In this document: positions 1-7,716 of the stretch, one piece after another
Layout of the letters: every line of letters begins with the position of its first letter
Numbering within the stretch: position 1 is the stretch's first letter
NCBI RefSeq assembly: GCF_000495815.1
Contig: NZ_AWGE01000030.1
Coordinates: 1-38,872, forward strand
Source: Asticcacaulis sp. AC466
GTDB lineage: Bacteria > Pseudomonadota > Alphaproteobacteria > Caulobacterales > Caulobacteraceae
Direction: 5' to 3'
DNA: 38,872 bases
Made by a program: the position numbers and the translations under genes
Notes under the pieces: model-generated
Databases searched by the model: none
Told to the model about the DNA's origin: nothing
The model's input: only the letters and a program-made list of their open reading frames with translations

Positions 1-191
1 CACATTTATCTCGCATAATATATCTTATGGGAAATTGAAAACCTATTGCCAAAGATAGCAATCTTAAACGCCTGATCGACCGCAGCTTCAAATTTACAGT
101 ACCCGAAGACCGACACTCCGCTCATTCTACTACCGTTGCCACATACGGCTTGGACGTTCTACCGACTTTGTCTTTGTCCGATTTTCGTCAA

Positions 192-731
192 TCAGCTAAG
201 CAAGCAAATCATTTGACGTTTGCCTTGGCTGCTGCGGCACCCAGTATAAAGGAAGCCTGTAGCGATAAGCCATTTGGCGAGCTGTTCATCAGTCTCTGCA
301 TGATCCGTATATAGCACCATGCATATGTCGTGAATGCGAAGCCAGTCGATGAGCACACCAATAACTTTCGGCATGAGGTGCACGTACGCAGCGTCCCTGC
401 GGCAGACGAACTCCAGTTGCGGGCCGAAAGAGGAGTTGCATTCTGTGGTGGTAGCCTTGGGGCAAAGCGTTATGAAGCCAAGTGGGGTGCCGAGATGTGT
501 AGATGCAGCCCACATCCAAGTGCCGTCGGCCTCCGATTCCAGACCTTTGCCGGCAATACCTACGCCTGGCGGAGACGAGCTGCTCATTTGACCTGACGGG
601 AGTAGCTTGAGCGACACGGTTTCCGTCCGAATAAGGATCGGCGGAATTGCTACCTGCCTGCTCTCCACTGCCGTGGCGGTTGAAGGCGGGCCAGAGTAGC
701 GAATGTCGGTTTGGATCAGGTTTGTGGTCAT
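192..731 (-). CDS. hypothetical protein, possible GNAT-like fold
   Basis: I do not recognise this 179-residue protein. The ATG at 731 is the first methionine. A TTG at 767 would add 12 residues and overlap the stop of the upstream small gene as TTGA, the same arrangement used by otsA at 6597 in this window, so the longer form is possible. The N-terminal third is Ser/Pro/Thr-rich and probably flexible. The C-terminal half has regular alternation: a hydrophobic strand (GFITL), a helix-like run (VIGVLIDWLRIHD), a strand (CMVLYT), a helix (DEQLAKWLIATG) and a final strand. The ending ATGFLYTG followed by a short strand recalls the last elements of GNAT acetyltransferases, but no acetyl-CoA P-loop motif (RxxGxG/A) is visible. 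The gene is downstream of and probably co-transcribed with the 59-residue gene at 764-943. The surrounding DNA looks less GC-rich than the rest of the window, which suggests accessory DNA. Confidence 0.5.
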   Translation of the reverse strand: MTTNLIQTDIRYSGPPSTATAVESRQVAIPPILIRTETVSLKLLPSGQMSSSSPPGVGIAGKGLESEADGTWMWAASTHLGTPLGFITLCPKATTTECNSSFGPQLEFVCRRDAAYVHLMPKVIGVLIDWLRIHDICMVLYTDHAETDEQLAKWLIATGFLYTGCRSSQGKRQMICLLS

Positions 732-763
732 GACAAAGGCTTCTTCGGGCAAGCGACGATTCG

Positions 764-943
764 TCAATCCGACGCGTGATCGCAGACACAGGCTGGGTCG
801 GGAGATGACTCAGATTCCGTAGCGTCGTTCTTTGGAGCGTTTTGGGCCTTTTTGTCCGCAGGATGGCAGATTATGGTCAACTCGCCTTCAACCCCTCCCA
901 CTTCCCGCTCGAAAATCAACTGTCGCGGTTCTGGCGTCTGCAT
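764..943 (-). CDS. small hypothetical protein, first gene of a two-gene unit
   Basis: A 59-residue protein starting MQTPEPRQLIFEREVGG. The start at 943 is chosen because AAAGGAG lies about 6 nt upstream on the minus strand, a strong ribosome binding site. A longer reading from 1012 has no comparable site. The first half reads as two beta strands (RQLIFEREV, EGELTIICH). The second half is polar and probably disordered (KKAQNAPKNDATESESS). Two late cysteines (CVCD) are present, and no domain is recognised. Its stop overlaps the possible TTG start of the downstream gene, so translational coupling is likely. It diverges from the Crp/Fnr regulator at 1186 across about 240 bp, so that regulator is a candidate to control it. 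This is inference only. Confidence 0.5.
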   Translation of the reverse strand: MQTPEPRQLIFEREVGGVEGELTIICHPADKKAQNAPKNDATESESSPDPACVCDHASD

Positions 944-1185
944 GTTAATCTCCTTTTCGGTTACCCACACTGTGTACACTTTGTTGGTTCTGGCCCGTTT
1001 GACCTTGATCAACTGGATTCAAAATTGTCACCTGTTGCCGGCAGCGAGATACGAAAGGAATACTGACTGTCTTTCAGCCCTCAGGTTGATGACAACGGCA
1101 CGCTGTCTATGAAATGGAGACGCCAGACATATATTCCGATATTTTGGACCCGTTTTCCGGGTATGCATCGACACTAGAGGAATTG

Positions 1186-1941
1186 ATGAACGCACACTTA
1201 AACGCCATGCGTACCCTACCGTTGTTCGGCGACCTTTCGCCGCAACAGGTAGAATTGTTGGCGGCGCATAGTCATCTGCGCAAATGCGACAGAGGTACCT
1301 ACCTGTTCCTGCATGGCGAGACCGTCCGCAGTTTTAAGGTGTTGTGCCGCGGCACCATTCAACTTTTTCGGGAAACACCGGATGGCCGCGAATCCACAAT
1401 TGACATCCTTATCGCCGGGGATTGCGTGAACGCAGAAGAGGTTTTGGAACCGCGAGAAACGCATTTGTCCAGCGCGCGGATTGTTGACGACGCTTTGGTC
1501 CTAGAAGTGCCAATCAAGTGGCTGCGTGAAAACCTTGAAGACTTTCACCGCCTTGCACCGCGCCTCCTTCAGGGGCTTGCTGAACGCCTGAATGAAGCGC
1601 GTCTGGAGGCCGAGCATCAGTCGACCATGTCCGCCACGCAAATGGTTGCTTGTTACCTTCAGGGACTTTGTGTTCTGTATGACTTTGATCCGAAAGGATT
1701 TGAGCTGCCCTATTCCAAGACGCTTATCGCCTCGCGCCTGCGCATGGAACTGGCCACATTTTCCCGGACGCTCCATAAGCTGAAAGACGCAGGCATTTTG
1801 GTGGTTGGCAATCGTGTCTCCTTTACAAGCTTGAATAAGGTTAGCCATTTTGTCTGCGATACCTGCTCAATCGCTGGCGATTGTCCAACGCACGACACCC
1901 TGTCTCAGGCTGAGTGTTTTCGCGACGCGTCGCGCAAATGA
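1186..1941 (+). CDS. Crp/Fnr-family transcriptional regulator with C-terminal Cys cluster
   Basis: A 251-residue regulator. The N-terminal cyclic-nucleotide-binding-type beta barrel spans about residues 8-120 (LPLFGDLSPQQVELLA, then RGTYLFLHGE, RGTIQLFRETPDGRE and IAGDCVNAEE). A long dimerisation helix follows at about 125-160. The winged helix contains SKTLIASRLRMELATFSRTLHKL, the Crp-type recognition segment. The start at 1186 has GAGGA about 5 nt upstream. An upstream ATG at 1114 adds 24 residues but lacks a clear ribosome binding site. The cNMP phosphate-binding signature of true CRP is not evident, so the ligand is unknown. The N-terminal four-cysteine pattern of FNR is also absent. Instead, four cysteines cluster at the extreme C-terminus (C224, C227, C233, C244; CxxC-x5-C), after the DNA-binding domain, which could bind a metal or FeS cluster. 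The family assignment is firm; the signal is not. Confidence 0.88.
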   Translation: MNAHLNAMRTLPLFGDLSPQQVELLAAHSHLRKCDRGTYLFLHGETVRSFKVLCRGTIQLFRETPDGRESTIDILIAGDCVNAEEVLEPRETHLSSARIVDDALVLEVPIKWLRENLEDFHRLAPRLLQGLAERLNEARLEAEHQSTMSATQMVACYLQGLCVLYDFDPKGFELPYSKTLIASRLRMELATFSRTLHKLKDAGILVVGNRVSFTSLNKVSHFVCDTCSIAGDCPTHDTLSQAECFRDASRK

Positions 1942-2190
1942 TCTCCTGCACATAAAAATGGACCACTACGAAGGCTGGGTGGGTTGTTTATCCGGATTGC
2001 CACAACCGTCTCGTTAGCGCGCGGGAGCGTACCGTGACGGAAGGCGGCTGCGCACGTGTCAAGGTCGTCACATATAATTTAACCGCCGCCACAACCGGAA
2101 CATGAATGCGCGTTAGGACTGTATTCTCTATAGCCTGGAACACGCCGCACGCGCACACGGGTCCGTTAAATCTGGAGTAAAGTAAGTAGA
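1942..2190. other. intergenic region without recognised gene
   Basis: About 250 bp between the Crp/Fnr gene and the XRE gene. I see no convincing reading frame with a ribosome binding site and no clear terminator. It must hold the promoter of the XRE gene. A GGAG at 2174-2177 lies 13 nt from that gene's ATG, farther than usual. Confidence 0.4.
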
Positions 2191-2595
2191 ATGGCTTTCG
2201 ACGACAAGCAACCCAACCCTGTCGATGTGCATGTCGGCGCCTATATTCGTATCCGCCGTAAGTTCCTCGGCATGAGCCAAGGGGATCTCGCCAGACAAAT
2301 CAATCTGACCTTCCAGCAGGTTCAAAAATACGAGCGTGGAGCAAACCGGATCAGCGCTTCCAAGCTTTATCAGATTGCCCGCGTCTTACACGTCCCCATA
2401 ATATCGTTTTTCGATGGATACGCAGACGCAAACTCCGGATTAAGCGGGTACGACTCGCCGTCGGAGCATGCGGCCCAAGGGTTCCTGGCTACCGAGGAGG
2501 GAATTGAACTTGCCGAAGCGTTTCCGCGCATCCGCTCTCCGCGACATCGGCGCAAGGTCGTGGAGTTGATCAAATCGCTGGCAGGCGAAGAGTAA
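2191..2595 (+). CDS. XRE-family helix-turn-helix regulator
   Basis: A 134-residue DNA-binding protein. Residues about 15-72 form a Cro/C1-type helix-turn-helix (VGAYIRIRRKFLGMSQGDLA, then FQQVQKYERGANRISASKL, then IARVLHVPIISFF). The opening PNPVDVHVG and the motif LTFQQVQKYE are typical of a broad alphaproteobacterial XRE subfamily found in chromosomes rather than phages. The C-terminal half (about 95-134) is helical and ends in a basic-then-acidic helix (PRHRRKVVELIKSLAGEE), usually a dimerisation or effector tail. The ATG at 2191 gives the full conserved N-terminus; the nearest GGAG is rather far upstream (about 13 nt). The next gene on the same strand begins 84 bp downstream. The target is unknown; such proteins usually act on their own or adjacent promoters. 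Confidence 0.88.
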   Translation: MAFDDKQPNPVDVHVGAYIRIRRKFLGMSQGDLARQINLTFQQVQKYERGANRISASKLYQIARVLHVPIISFFDGYADANSGLSGYDSPSEHAAQGFLATEEGIELAEAFPRIRSPRHRRKVVELIKSLAGEE

Positions 2596-2679
2596 ACTGG
2601 ATCGCATTGGCGTGATCATTTGGTGTCTTATGTGGTTAAACGGTAGACGGTGCGGCGATTTTATGGGTATAAACCCGCC

Positions 2680-2925
2680 ATGGGAATAAGATTATATGAC
2701 AGTGCATGGGTCATGCTCCGTGAACAGGACGCGCCCCAGCAAGTTCGCAAGGATCGCGTCAATCCGGCCGTGTTTCATGTCGGCGGCTATAGCTATGACA
2801 TAGACGGGCGCGCCTTCTATATCTCCGAAGCGGTGCCTGATATTGTGCACCTGCTCAGCATGCAGGAGGCCCGCGCGTTGGGTCTGTCAACGCAGTATTT
2901 GGCGCCGGCTGCGATTCACCTCTAG
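2680..2925 (+). CDS. small hypothetical protein
   Basis: An 81-residue protein from the ATG at 2680 (MGIRLYDSAWVMLREQ). A GTG at 2650 would add ten residues and is an alternative start. Neither start has a strong ribosome binding site. The sequence looks like a compact mixed fold: YDSAWVMLRE, then a strand pair VFHVGGYSYDIDGRAFYIS, then a helix EAVPDIVHLLSMQEARALGL. The balance of charged and hydrophobic residues looks coding rather than random, but I do not recognise the family. It lies downstream of the XRE regulator in the same direction and converges on the GH43 gene, leaving about 118 bp between the stops. No function is proposed. Confidence 0.5.
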   Translation: MGIRLYDSAWVMLREQDAPQQVRKDRVNPAVFHVGGYSYDIDGRAFYISEAVPDIVHLLSMQEARALGLSTQYLAPAAIHL

Positions 2926-3043
2926 CTGCTTGCAAAGCAAGGCTGTGGCTTCCGTTCCAGCCTCCGGTATGGTCAGTTGAGTCGGCATTTCAACGTCCGG
3001 ATATAATTCGGCCGAACATGCTTTGGTTGTGCATAAACGCAGA

Positions 3044-4660
3044 TCAAAGCGCACGGTACTTGAAAGCCTTAAACCGCGCTTCGCCCTGCCCCGCAGCATA
3101 TAGGCCAGGTTTGAGCATCAAAAATCCGCCGCGTACATTGTGATGGTAACCGGACACTTCCATGCCCCGGTCGAAACGTTTCCAGATTTTGCCGTCGGCG
3201 GATGTATGAAAGCTGACAATGTGGTGATCGTTCCTCAGCCGCAGAAGCATTCGTCGGCCATACGGATTGGCGGGCCGACCGCGTTCTATTCCATACTGAT
3301 GGGTGACAAACGCCTTTTCATCAAAGCCCAACCCGCAATATAACTGCTGGTCGTAAAACAGAAGCAACCCCGCCCACGTGCCTGGATCGATGTCGATCTC
3401 ACATTCGATTTCATAGGCCTGATCGCCGGTCACGAAGACGAGCGGCGCGCCATTGCTGGGTGCTTCCCCCGCCGCCGTCAGATGCATGACGCCGTCCCGG
3501 CGTCGGATACGGCCGGATTCGGTCGGTCTCGGATTGAAGAAGTTCCACTGCGTGCCGTATTTGTCGGTCTCGAAGTCATCGGACAGCGCTAAGCCGTGCG
3601 GCTGTGGCGGGCCCGCCCTGGGCTTTCGAATCGGCAGTGAGAGGTCGCCGCCGCCGAAATCGAACCAGCCATCGTTTGACCAGCTCACTGGCGCCAGAAG
3701 GGTTTGGCGGCCGAGTGTCCAATAGCCGTTTTCATAGCCATGGTATACGCCCCACCAGTCTCCCGCAGGCCCTTCGACAAGGGTGGCGTGACCGCGCGAC
3801 CACCATTTTTCCTTTATAGAGGCGGTCCGGACAAGGGGATTGCGCGGATGTTGTTCCCATGGGCCGTTGATCGACCGTGAGCGGGCCGCGATGACCATAT
3901 GCCCGGTCGGTGGCCCGGCGGTTCCACCTACGGCCAGGATCAAATAGAAATAATCGCCGTGGCGCGTAACCTTTGGTCCTTCGGGCGCAAACCCTTCGAC
4001 ATCCCAGTCTTCGGGATAATGCCAGGGATCATAGACATGCTCTGGCATGCCGACGCGTCGCAATCCATCTTCAGACAGACGCACTCTGTCGCCACCGGAT
4101 AGGAACAGCCAGCGCGTTCCATCCTCCCCCACGGCATGGCCTGGATCTATGTGGTTTGGCAGGTCGAGGTCGACGGGCGTCGACCATGGTCCCTTGATAT
4201 CGTCGGCCCATATGACCCAGGAGGTCGTCTTGCTACCCGCCGCGCTGGTTTTCTTGGTCGGAATATAGAGAAAGAATCGCCCTTTGTGCTTACACAATTC
4301 CGGTGCCCACACCGATCCTATGTTCTGTGTGAGCGCGGGGCCTATAGGCTGCCAGTTCACCAGATCGGTCGAATGCCAGATGATCAGGCCGGGATAGGCG
4401 TCGAAGGTGGAAAACGTCATGTAGTAGTCGTCGCCATCCTTCAGGATCGACGGGTCTGGATGGTCGCCAGCCATGATCGGGTTCAGGAAGGTGCCATTGC
4501 CTAAGTCCGCCCGGCGCTTGCCCTCAACACCTTTCGCCCAAGTTACGATATCGGCTTCTTTCGGGACTTCTGCTGCCGCCCGCGCTGTGGCTACTCCCCC
4601 CAATAAGAAGGCGCTCAGGCCCATGGATTTGATGGCATCGCGACGATTTGACTGACTCAT
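3044..4660 (-). CDS. exported glycoside hydrolase family 43 enzyme (beta-xylosidase/alpha-L-arabinofuranosidase type)
   Basis: A 538-residue protein with a Tat-like signal (NRRDAIKSMGLSAFLLGG, ending ATARA) and then a five-bladed beta-propeller. The GH43 catalytic triad is visible: the general base Asp in GDHPDPS (D69), the pKa-modulating Asp in HIDPGH (D172) and the general acid Glu in PEGPKV (E227). WAPELC and GHATLVEGP are further family signatures. From about residue 350 to the end there is a second beta-sandwich (LSDDFETDKYGTQWNFF to YRAL), matching the C-terminal concanavalin-like domain of GH43 xylosidases, so the gene is full length. The ATG at 4660 is preferred, with GGAAAA 8 nt upstream, over an in-frame TTG at 4675. 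The likely role is periplasmic release of xylose or arabinose from xylan or arabinan oligosaccharides. The exact substrate cannot be fixed by eye. It stands apart from the main operon at 9686-15283. Confidence 0.9.
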   Translation of the reverse strand: MSQSNRRDAIKSMGLSAFLLGGVATARAAAEVPKEADIVTWAKGVEGKRRADLGNGTFLNPIMAGDHPDPSILKDGDDYYMTFSTFDAYPGLIIWHSTDLVNWQPIGPALTQNIGSVWAPELCKHKGRFFLYIPTKKTSAAGSKTTSWVIWADDIKGPWSTPVDLDLPNHIDPGHAVGEDGTRWLFLSGGDRVRLSEDGLRRVGMPEHVYDPWHYPEDWDVEGFAPEGPKVTRHGDYFYLILAVGGTAGPPTGHMVIAARSRSINGPWEQHPRNPLVRTASIKEKWWSRGHATLVEGPAGDWWGVYHGYENGYWTLGRQTLLAPVSWSNDGWFDFGGGDLSLPIRKPRAGPPQPHGLALSDDFETDKYGTQWNFFNPRPTESGRIRRRDGVMHLTAAGEAPSNGAPLVFVTGDQAYEIECEIDIDPGTWAGLLLFYDQQLYCGLGFDEKAFVTHQYGIERGRPANPYGRRMLLRLRNDHHIVSFHTSADGKIWKRFDRGMEVSGYHHNVRGGFLMLKPGLYAAGQGEARFKAFKYRAL

Positions 4661-4692
4661 ATTGTTTTCCGGCAAGACGACTCAACAAAAGA

Positions 4693-4749
4693 CGGACGAG
4701 TATGGTTAATTCGTCCGCAGAGTAACCAGCGCCTCTACACCGAAGAGGC
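4693..4749 (-). promoter_or_regulatory. two tandem inverted repeats in the GH43 leader
   Basis: Between the GH43 start and the divergent small gene there are two perfect inverted repeats. The first has 7-bp arms CGGACGA (4693-4699) and TCGTCCG (4711-4717) with an 11-nt loop. The second has 6-bp arms GCCTCT (4731-4736) and AGAGGC (4744-4749) with a 7-nt loop. Both lie 33-89 bp upstream of the GH43 ATG. They could be mRNA stem-loops or protein-binding sites; no T-run follows either. Confidence 0.45.
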
Positions 4750-4898
4750 AGTGAAACTGAAACGCTGGATTTGACGCCACGGCGTACCAGAGAATCACAC
4801 AGAATTTATAATATCATATGATGTTTAATCTTTTGTTAATAATTGTTGCCGGTCATTCGGAATTCTGATTACATGGATGTGTACTCAGGAGTTCGTCC

Positions 4899-5093
4899 GT
4901 GCTGGCCCGTATCAAGCGTCTTGCCCCCTATTTTCTGCTCGGCCCGATCAGTGGTCCGCTGGTGGCGGGTATTGTGCACAATTTCCGTGGCGGACGGCCG
5001 GTATTGGGAACCATGTATGCGGTGCTGCTGATCGAATGTGTCTATCTGCTGCCGGCTTTGGCCGCCAAGTATGTCCCTGCCGCTCTCGGTTAG
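4899..5093 (+). CDS. small hydrophobic membrane protein
   Basis: A 64-residue protein starting at a GTG with an excellent ribosome binding site (CAGGAG, 7 nt upstream), which is the main support for the start. The sequence has two hydrophobic segments, about residues 9-27 (APYFLLGPISGPLVAGIV) and 37-57 (LGTMYAVLLIECVYLLPALA). They are separated by a short basic loop, NFRGGRP, so a two-helix inner-membrane hairpin is likely. I do not recognise a named family. It is transcribed alone: GH43 diverges upstream, otsA converges downstream, and a weak terminator-like hairpin follows at 5114. Function unknown. Confidence 0.72.
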   Translation: MLARIKRLAPYFLLGPISGPLVAGIVHNFRGGRPVLGTMYAVLLIECVYLLPALAAKYVPAALG

Positions 5094-5113
5094 GGCTTAA
5101 TCAGGATCGATAA

Positions 5114-5135
5114 TCAGCTCGGCGTGCTGAATTTT
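5114..5135 (+). terminator. weak terminator-like hairpin after the small membrane protein
   Basis: TCAGC (5114-5118) pairs with GCTGA (5126-5130) across a GC-rich 7-nt loop, followed by ATTTT. The stem is only 5 bp. It lies between the converging small membrane gene and otsA. Confidence 0.35.
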
Positions 5136-5172
5136 AGCCTTCCATAAAAATCTTATCGGTGCCGCAAGCCCC

Positions 5173-6597
5173 CTACTCGCCAACGGCCACTGGTGTCAGG
5201 TCGGTATCTTCGGCCGGGTGTAAATCCGCCGCTTTCAGGCAGGCGACAAAATCGTCGCGCCACCGCCCCACATCATTCGTCTGCACATTGTGGAACAGGG
5301 ATTCCCAACGGCGCTTTCGTTCCGCCAGAGGCATGGTCAGTCCGCGATGAATGGCTTCCGACACGTCTTCGCGGCTCAGCGGATTGACGATCAGGGCGTC
5401 CTTCATCGTTTCCGCAGCGCCGGCGAACTGTGACAGCACTAGCACGCCCGGATTGCTCGGGTCTTGGGCGGCGACATATTCCTTGGCAACCAGGTTCATA
5501 CCGTCACGCAAAGGGGTCACCAGACCTATATCGGCCGCGCGATAGATGCCCGCCAATTCATCACGTCGGTATGGACGATTGACATAGCGCAGCGGTACCC
5601 AGTCGATCGTGGCATAGGCGCCGTTGATCTTACCCGACAGATTGTCAAGGCGCCCCCGCAGGTCCTGATAAGCATCTACCTCGTCGCGCGACCGCGTCGC
5701 GATCTGTAGCAGGAACAGGTGGCCATGCATGCCGGGATTGTTGGCCAGCAGGGTTTCGTAAGCGGTGAAGCGTTCCTCCAACCCCTTGGAGTAGTCGAGC
5801 CGGTCGACGCCCAGCAGCATTTTTCGCCCACCCTGACTTTTCAGCATGGTGCGATGAAAAAGCTCGGCCCGTTCGCTTTTCAGCGTTTCCGCGAAGTCGT
5901 CAGCGTCTATCCCGATGGGAAAAGCTTTGACGCGTGCCGCCTGTCCCCAGGCATGAACCACGCCGTCTTTCGATAACATGGCCTGGGCATCGTGGACGGC
6001 ATAGTCGGTAAAGGCTTCCACGTCGTCCTCGGTCTGAAAGCCGATCAGATCGTAGCTGAACATGGCCTCGACCAGTTCGGCGTGACGCGGCAGGGTTGAC
6101 AGGATACGGCGCGCCGGCCACGGGATATGTAGGAAGAAACCGATACGGTTTTTAACGCCGCGCTTGCGTAACTCCCTCGCCAGCGGAATGAGGTGATAGT
6201 CCTGTACCCATATCAAGTCGTCGGGACCGATAAGCGGCAGCAGGGTCTCGGCAAAGCGCGTATTGACCCGTTCATAGCCCTCATCGAAACTGCGTTCGTA
6301 ACTAACCAGATCCGGCCGGTAATGAAACAGCGGCCAGAGGGTACGATTAGCGTAACCGTTGTAATATTCCTGCTGATCCTGTTCCTCGAGATCGAGAAGA
6401 GCGACGGTGACGCCACCAACCTTCTGCATCGACATTTGCCCGGTGTATTGCTCGACCGTCTGGCCGCTCCATCCGAACCACAGCCCCTTATCTTCTCGCA
6501 AGGCGGCGGCCAGAGCCATGGCCAGGCCACCGGCCGTGCCAACGCCTGAGTCGGCGGGCGGATTGACACGATTAGAAACGACGATCAGACGGCTCAA
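5173..6597 (-). CDS. otsA: alpha,alpha-trehalose-phosphate synthase (UDP-forming)
   Basis: A 474-residue GT20 glycosyltransferase, the normal length for OtsA. It joins glucose from UDP-glucose to glucose 6-phosphate, giving trehalose 6-phosphate in the cytoplasm. Visible motifs are LIVVSNRV at the N-terminus, the glycine loop [36 protein letters not shown], and the nucleotide-sugar segment [16 protein letters not shown]. It starts with TTG at 6597, which overlaps the otsB stop as TTGA. GGAG lies about 9 nt upstream, so the start is well supported and translation is coupled. The order is otsB then otsA on the minus strand. Trehalose made this way is usually an osmotic, desiccation or heat protectant. 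No truncation is seen. Confidence 0.96.
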   Translation of the reverse strand: MSRLIVVSNRVNPPADSGVGTAGGLAMALAAALREDKGLWFGWSGQTVEQYTGQMSMQKVGGVTVALLDLEEQDQQEYYNGYANRTLWPLFHYRPDLVSYERSFDEGYERVNTRFAETLLPLIGPDDLIWVQDYHLIPLARELRKRGVKNRIGFFLHIPWPARRILSTLPRHAELVEAMFSYDLIGFQTEDDVEAFTDYAVHDAQAMLSKDGVVHAWGQAARVKAFPIGIDADDFAETLKSERAELFHRTMLKSQGGRKMLLGVDRLDYSKGLEERFTAYETLLANNPGMHGHLFLLQIATRSRDEVDAYQDLRGRLDNLSGKINGAYATIDWVPLRYVNRPYRRDELAGIYRAADIGLVTPLRDGMNLVAKEYVAAQDPSNPGVLVLSQFAGAAETMKDALIVNPLSREDVSEAIHRGLTMPLAERKRRWESLFHNVQTNDVGRWRDDFVACLKAADLHPAEDTDLTPVAVGE

Positions 6598-7367
6598 AGG
6601 GGATACTCCAGGATAAGATGGCCGGTTTCAAGACTACGATCCAGCCAGGCCAGGACGGCATCGGTATCGTCAAGACGAAAGCGCGCGCGGCTGGACCGGG
6701 GGGGACCAACCAGAATACCGTATCCGGCAGCCGCATCGGCGGCACGAAAGCCGTCTTCATCCGTCAAGTCGTCGCCGACAAAGACGGGAATAGCGCCATT
6801 GAAAGGCGTTTCGGACAGAAAGGAATCAACGGCCTGCCCCTTGTCTGCGCCCAGAGTGCATAGTTCAGCGACCATTTGGCCCAATTGCAGCTTGAGCCCC
6901 GTTCGCCGGGCGATATCGAGGGCTGCGGCTTGCACATCGGCTTCGGCCCGTGGGTCGCCGCGATAGTGCAAGGCAACACTAAGCGGTTTCAGTTCGATCC
7001 GAAGGTTGGGATTCTCAACGCCCAGTGCCTGAAAGTCGGCAATGGCGGTCATCAGGGCGGGATGGGGCGGTACAGCCGACACTTCGCCCTTGGCGTTGCG
7101 GCGTTGCAGGCCGTGACTACCGGCAACGCAGGTGACCACCCCTTCCAGGATGCGATCGACATCGGCGATGGAGCGACCAGACACAACCGCCAGCCGGCCT
7201 TCGAGACGATTCGACAGCCGGCTCAGCATCCGATTGCGCACCGGGTCAGGCCCGACGCCTTCGGGGAGGGGCGCGATTGGCGCGAGGGTGCCGTCGAGAT
7301 CCAGAAACAAGGATAGATTATCTAGGTCCAGAACGACCTCGTGGGATGCCAGGCTGTCCACCGTCAT
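6594..7367 (-). CDS. otsB: trehalose-6-phosphate phosphatase
   Basis: A 257-residue HAD-superfamily phosphatase that dephosphorylates trehalose 6-phosphate to trehalose, the step after OtsA. The nucleophile motif FLDLDGTLAP (D23 and D25) is near the N-terminus. VVSGRSIADV is motif II, the region KPLSVALHYRG belongs to the cap, and VFVGDDLTDEDGF is motif IV with the Mg-binding aspartates. The length matches OtsB. The ATG at 7367 has no strong ribosome binding site. The last four bases overlap the otsA start. It is divergent from the GH15 gene across a 349-bp AT-rich region, which must hold the promoter of this two-gene operon. Confidence 0.95.
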   Translation of the reverse strand: MTVDSLASHEVVLDLDNLSLFLDLDGTLAPIAPLPEGVGPDPVRNRMLSRLSNRLEGRLAVVSGRSIADVDRILEGVVTCVAGSHGLQRRNAKGEVSAVPPHPALMTAIADFQALGVENPNLRIELKPLSVALHYRGDPRAEADVQAAALDIARRTGLKLQLGQMVAELCTLGADKGQAVDSFLSETPFNGAIPVFVGDDLTDEDGFRAADAAAGYGILVGPPRSSRARFRLDDTDAVLAWLDRSLETGHLILEYPL

Positions 7368-7716
7368 GCGTTCTGCCCGGCTATATTACGCCGCAATGCA
7401 ACACAAGTCATTCGTCACCACTCCAGTTCACATCGGGCTTAACGCAGTGAACAGATCACTGAACGCAGATTGTTGTGAGTATCCCGCAGCCCTATTTATG
7501 ACAAATTGCCAATATCTATTGAGATTTATCAGACTGCGTATAAAAATAAAAAATCAATAAAGACGATATTTCAATATTGAGGTCGATTTGACATCCAGAT
7601 ATCAACTTAGCACCTGCAATATTCTATTTTCAACCCGCCTCTCGTTTCTGTGATCGATTCTAGCGAATTTCGTGAACAGTGCCCTATGTTCATGCGTTAT
7701 TGTCGGAGATTTTCCC
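7368..7716. promoter_or_regulatory. AT-rich divergent promoter region between otsB and the GH15 gene
   Basis: 349 bp with no believable gene. The middle (about 7485-7640) is strikingly AT-rich compared with the flanking coding DNA and contains A-tracts around 7543-7560, which favour DNA bending or promoter activity. A GTTCAC/GTGAAC inverted repeat with a 15-nt spacer lies at 7426-7452. A TTGACA sequence lies at 7588-7593, but no good -10 follows at standard spacing, so the promoters cannot be placed. Confidence 0.45.

Noticed and set aside
1..191. Left-edge sequence searched for a gene, tRNA or repeat
   Set aside because: No reading frame, RNA fold or repeat could be supported.
1005..1024. 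FNR-box-like TTGAT ... ATTCAA upstream of the Crp/Fnr gene
   Set aside because: The spacing does not fit TTGAT-N4-ATCAA and the second half-site is wrong.
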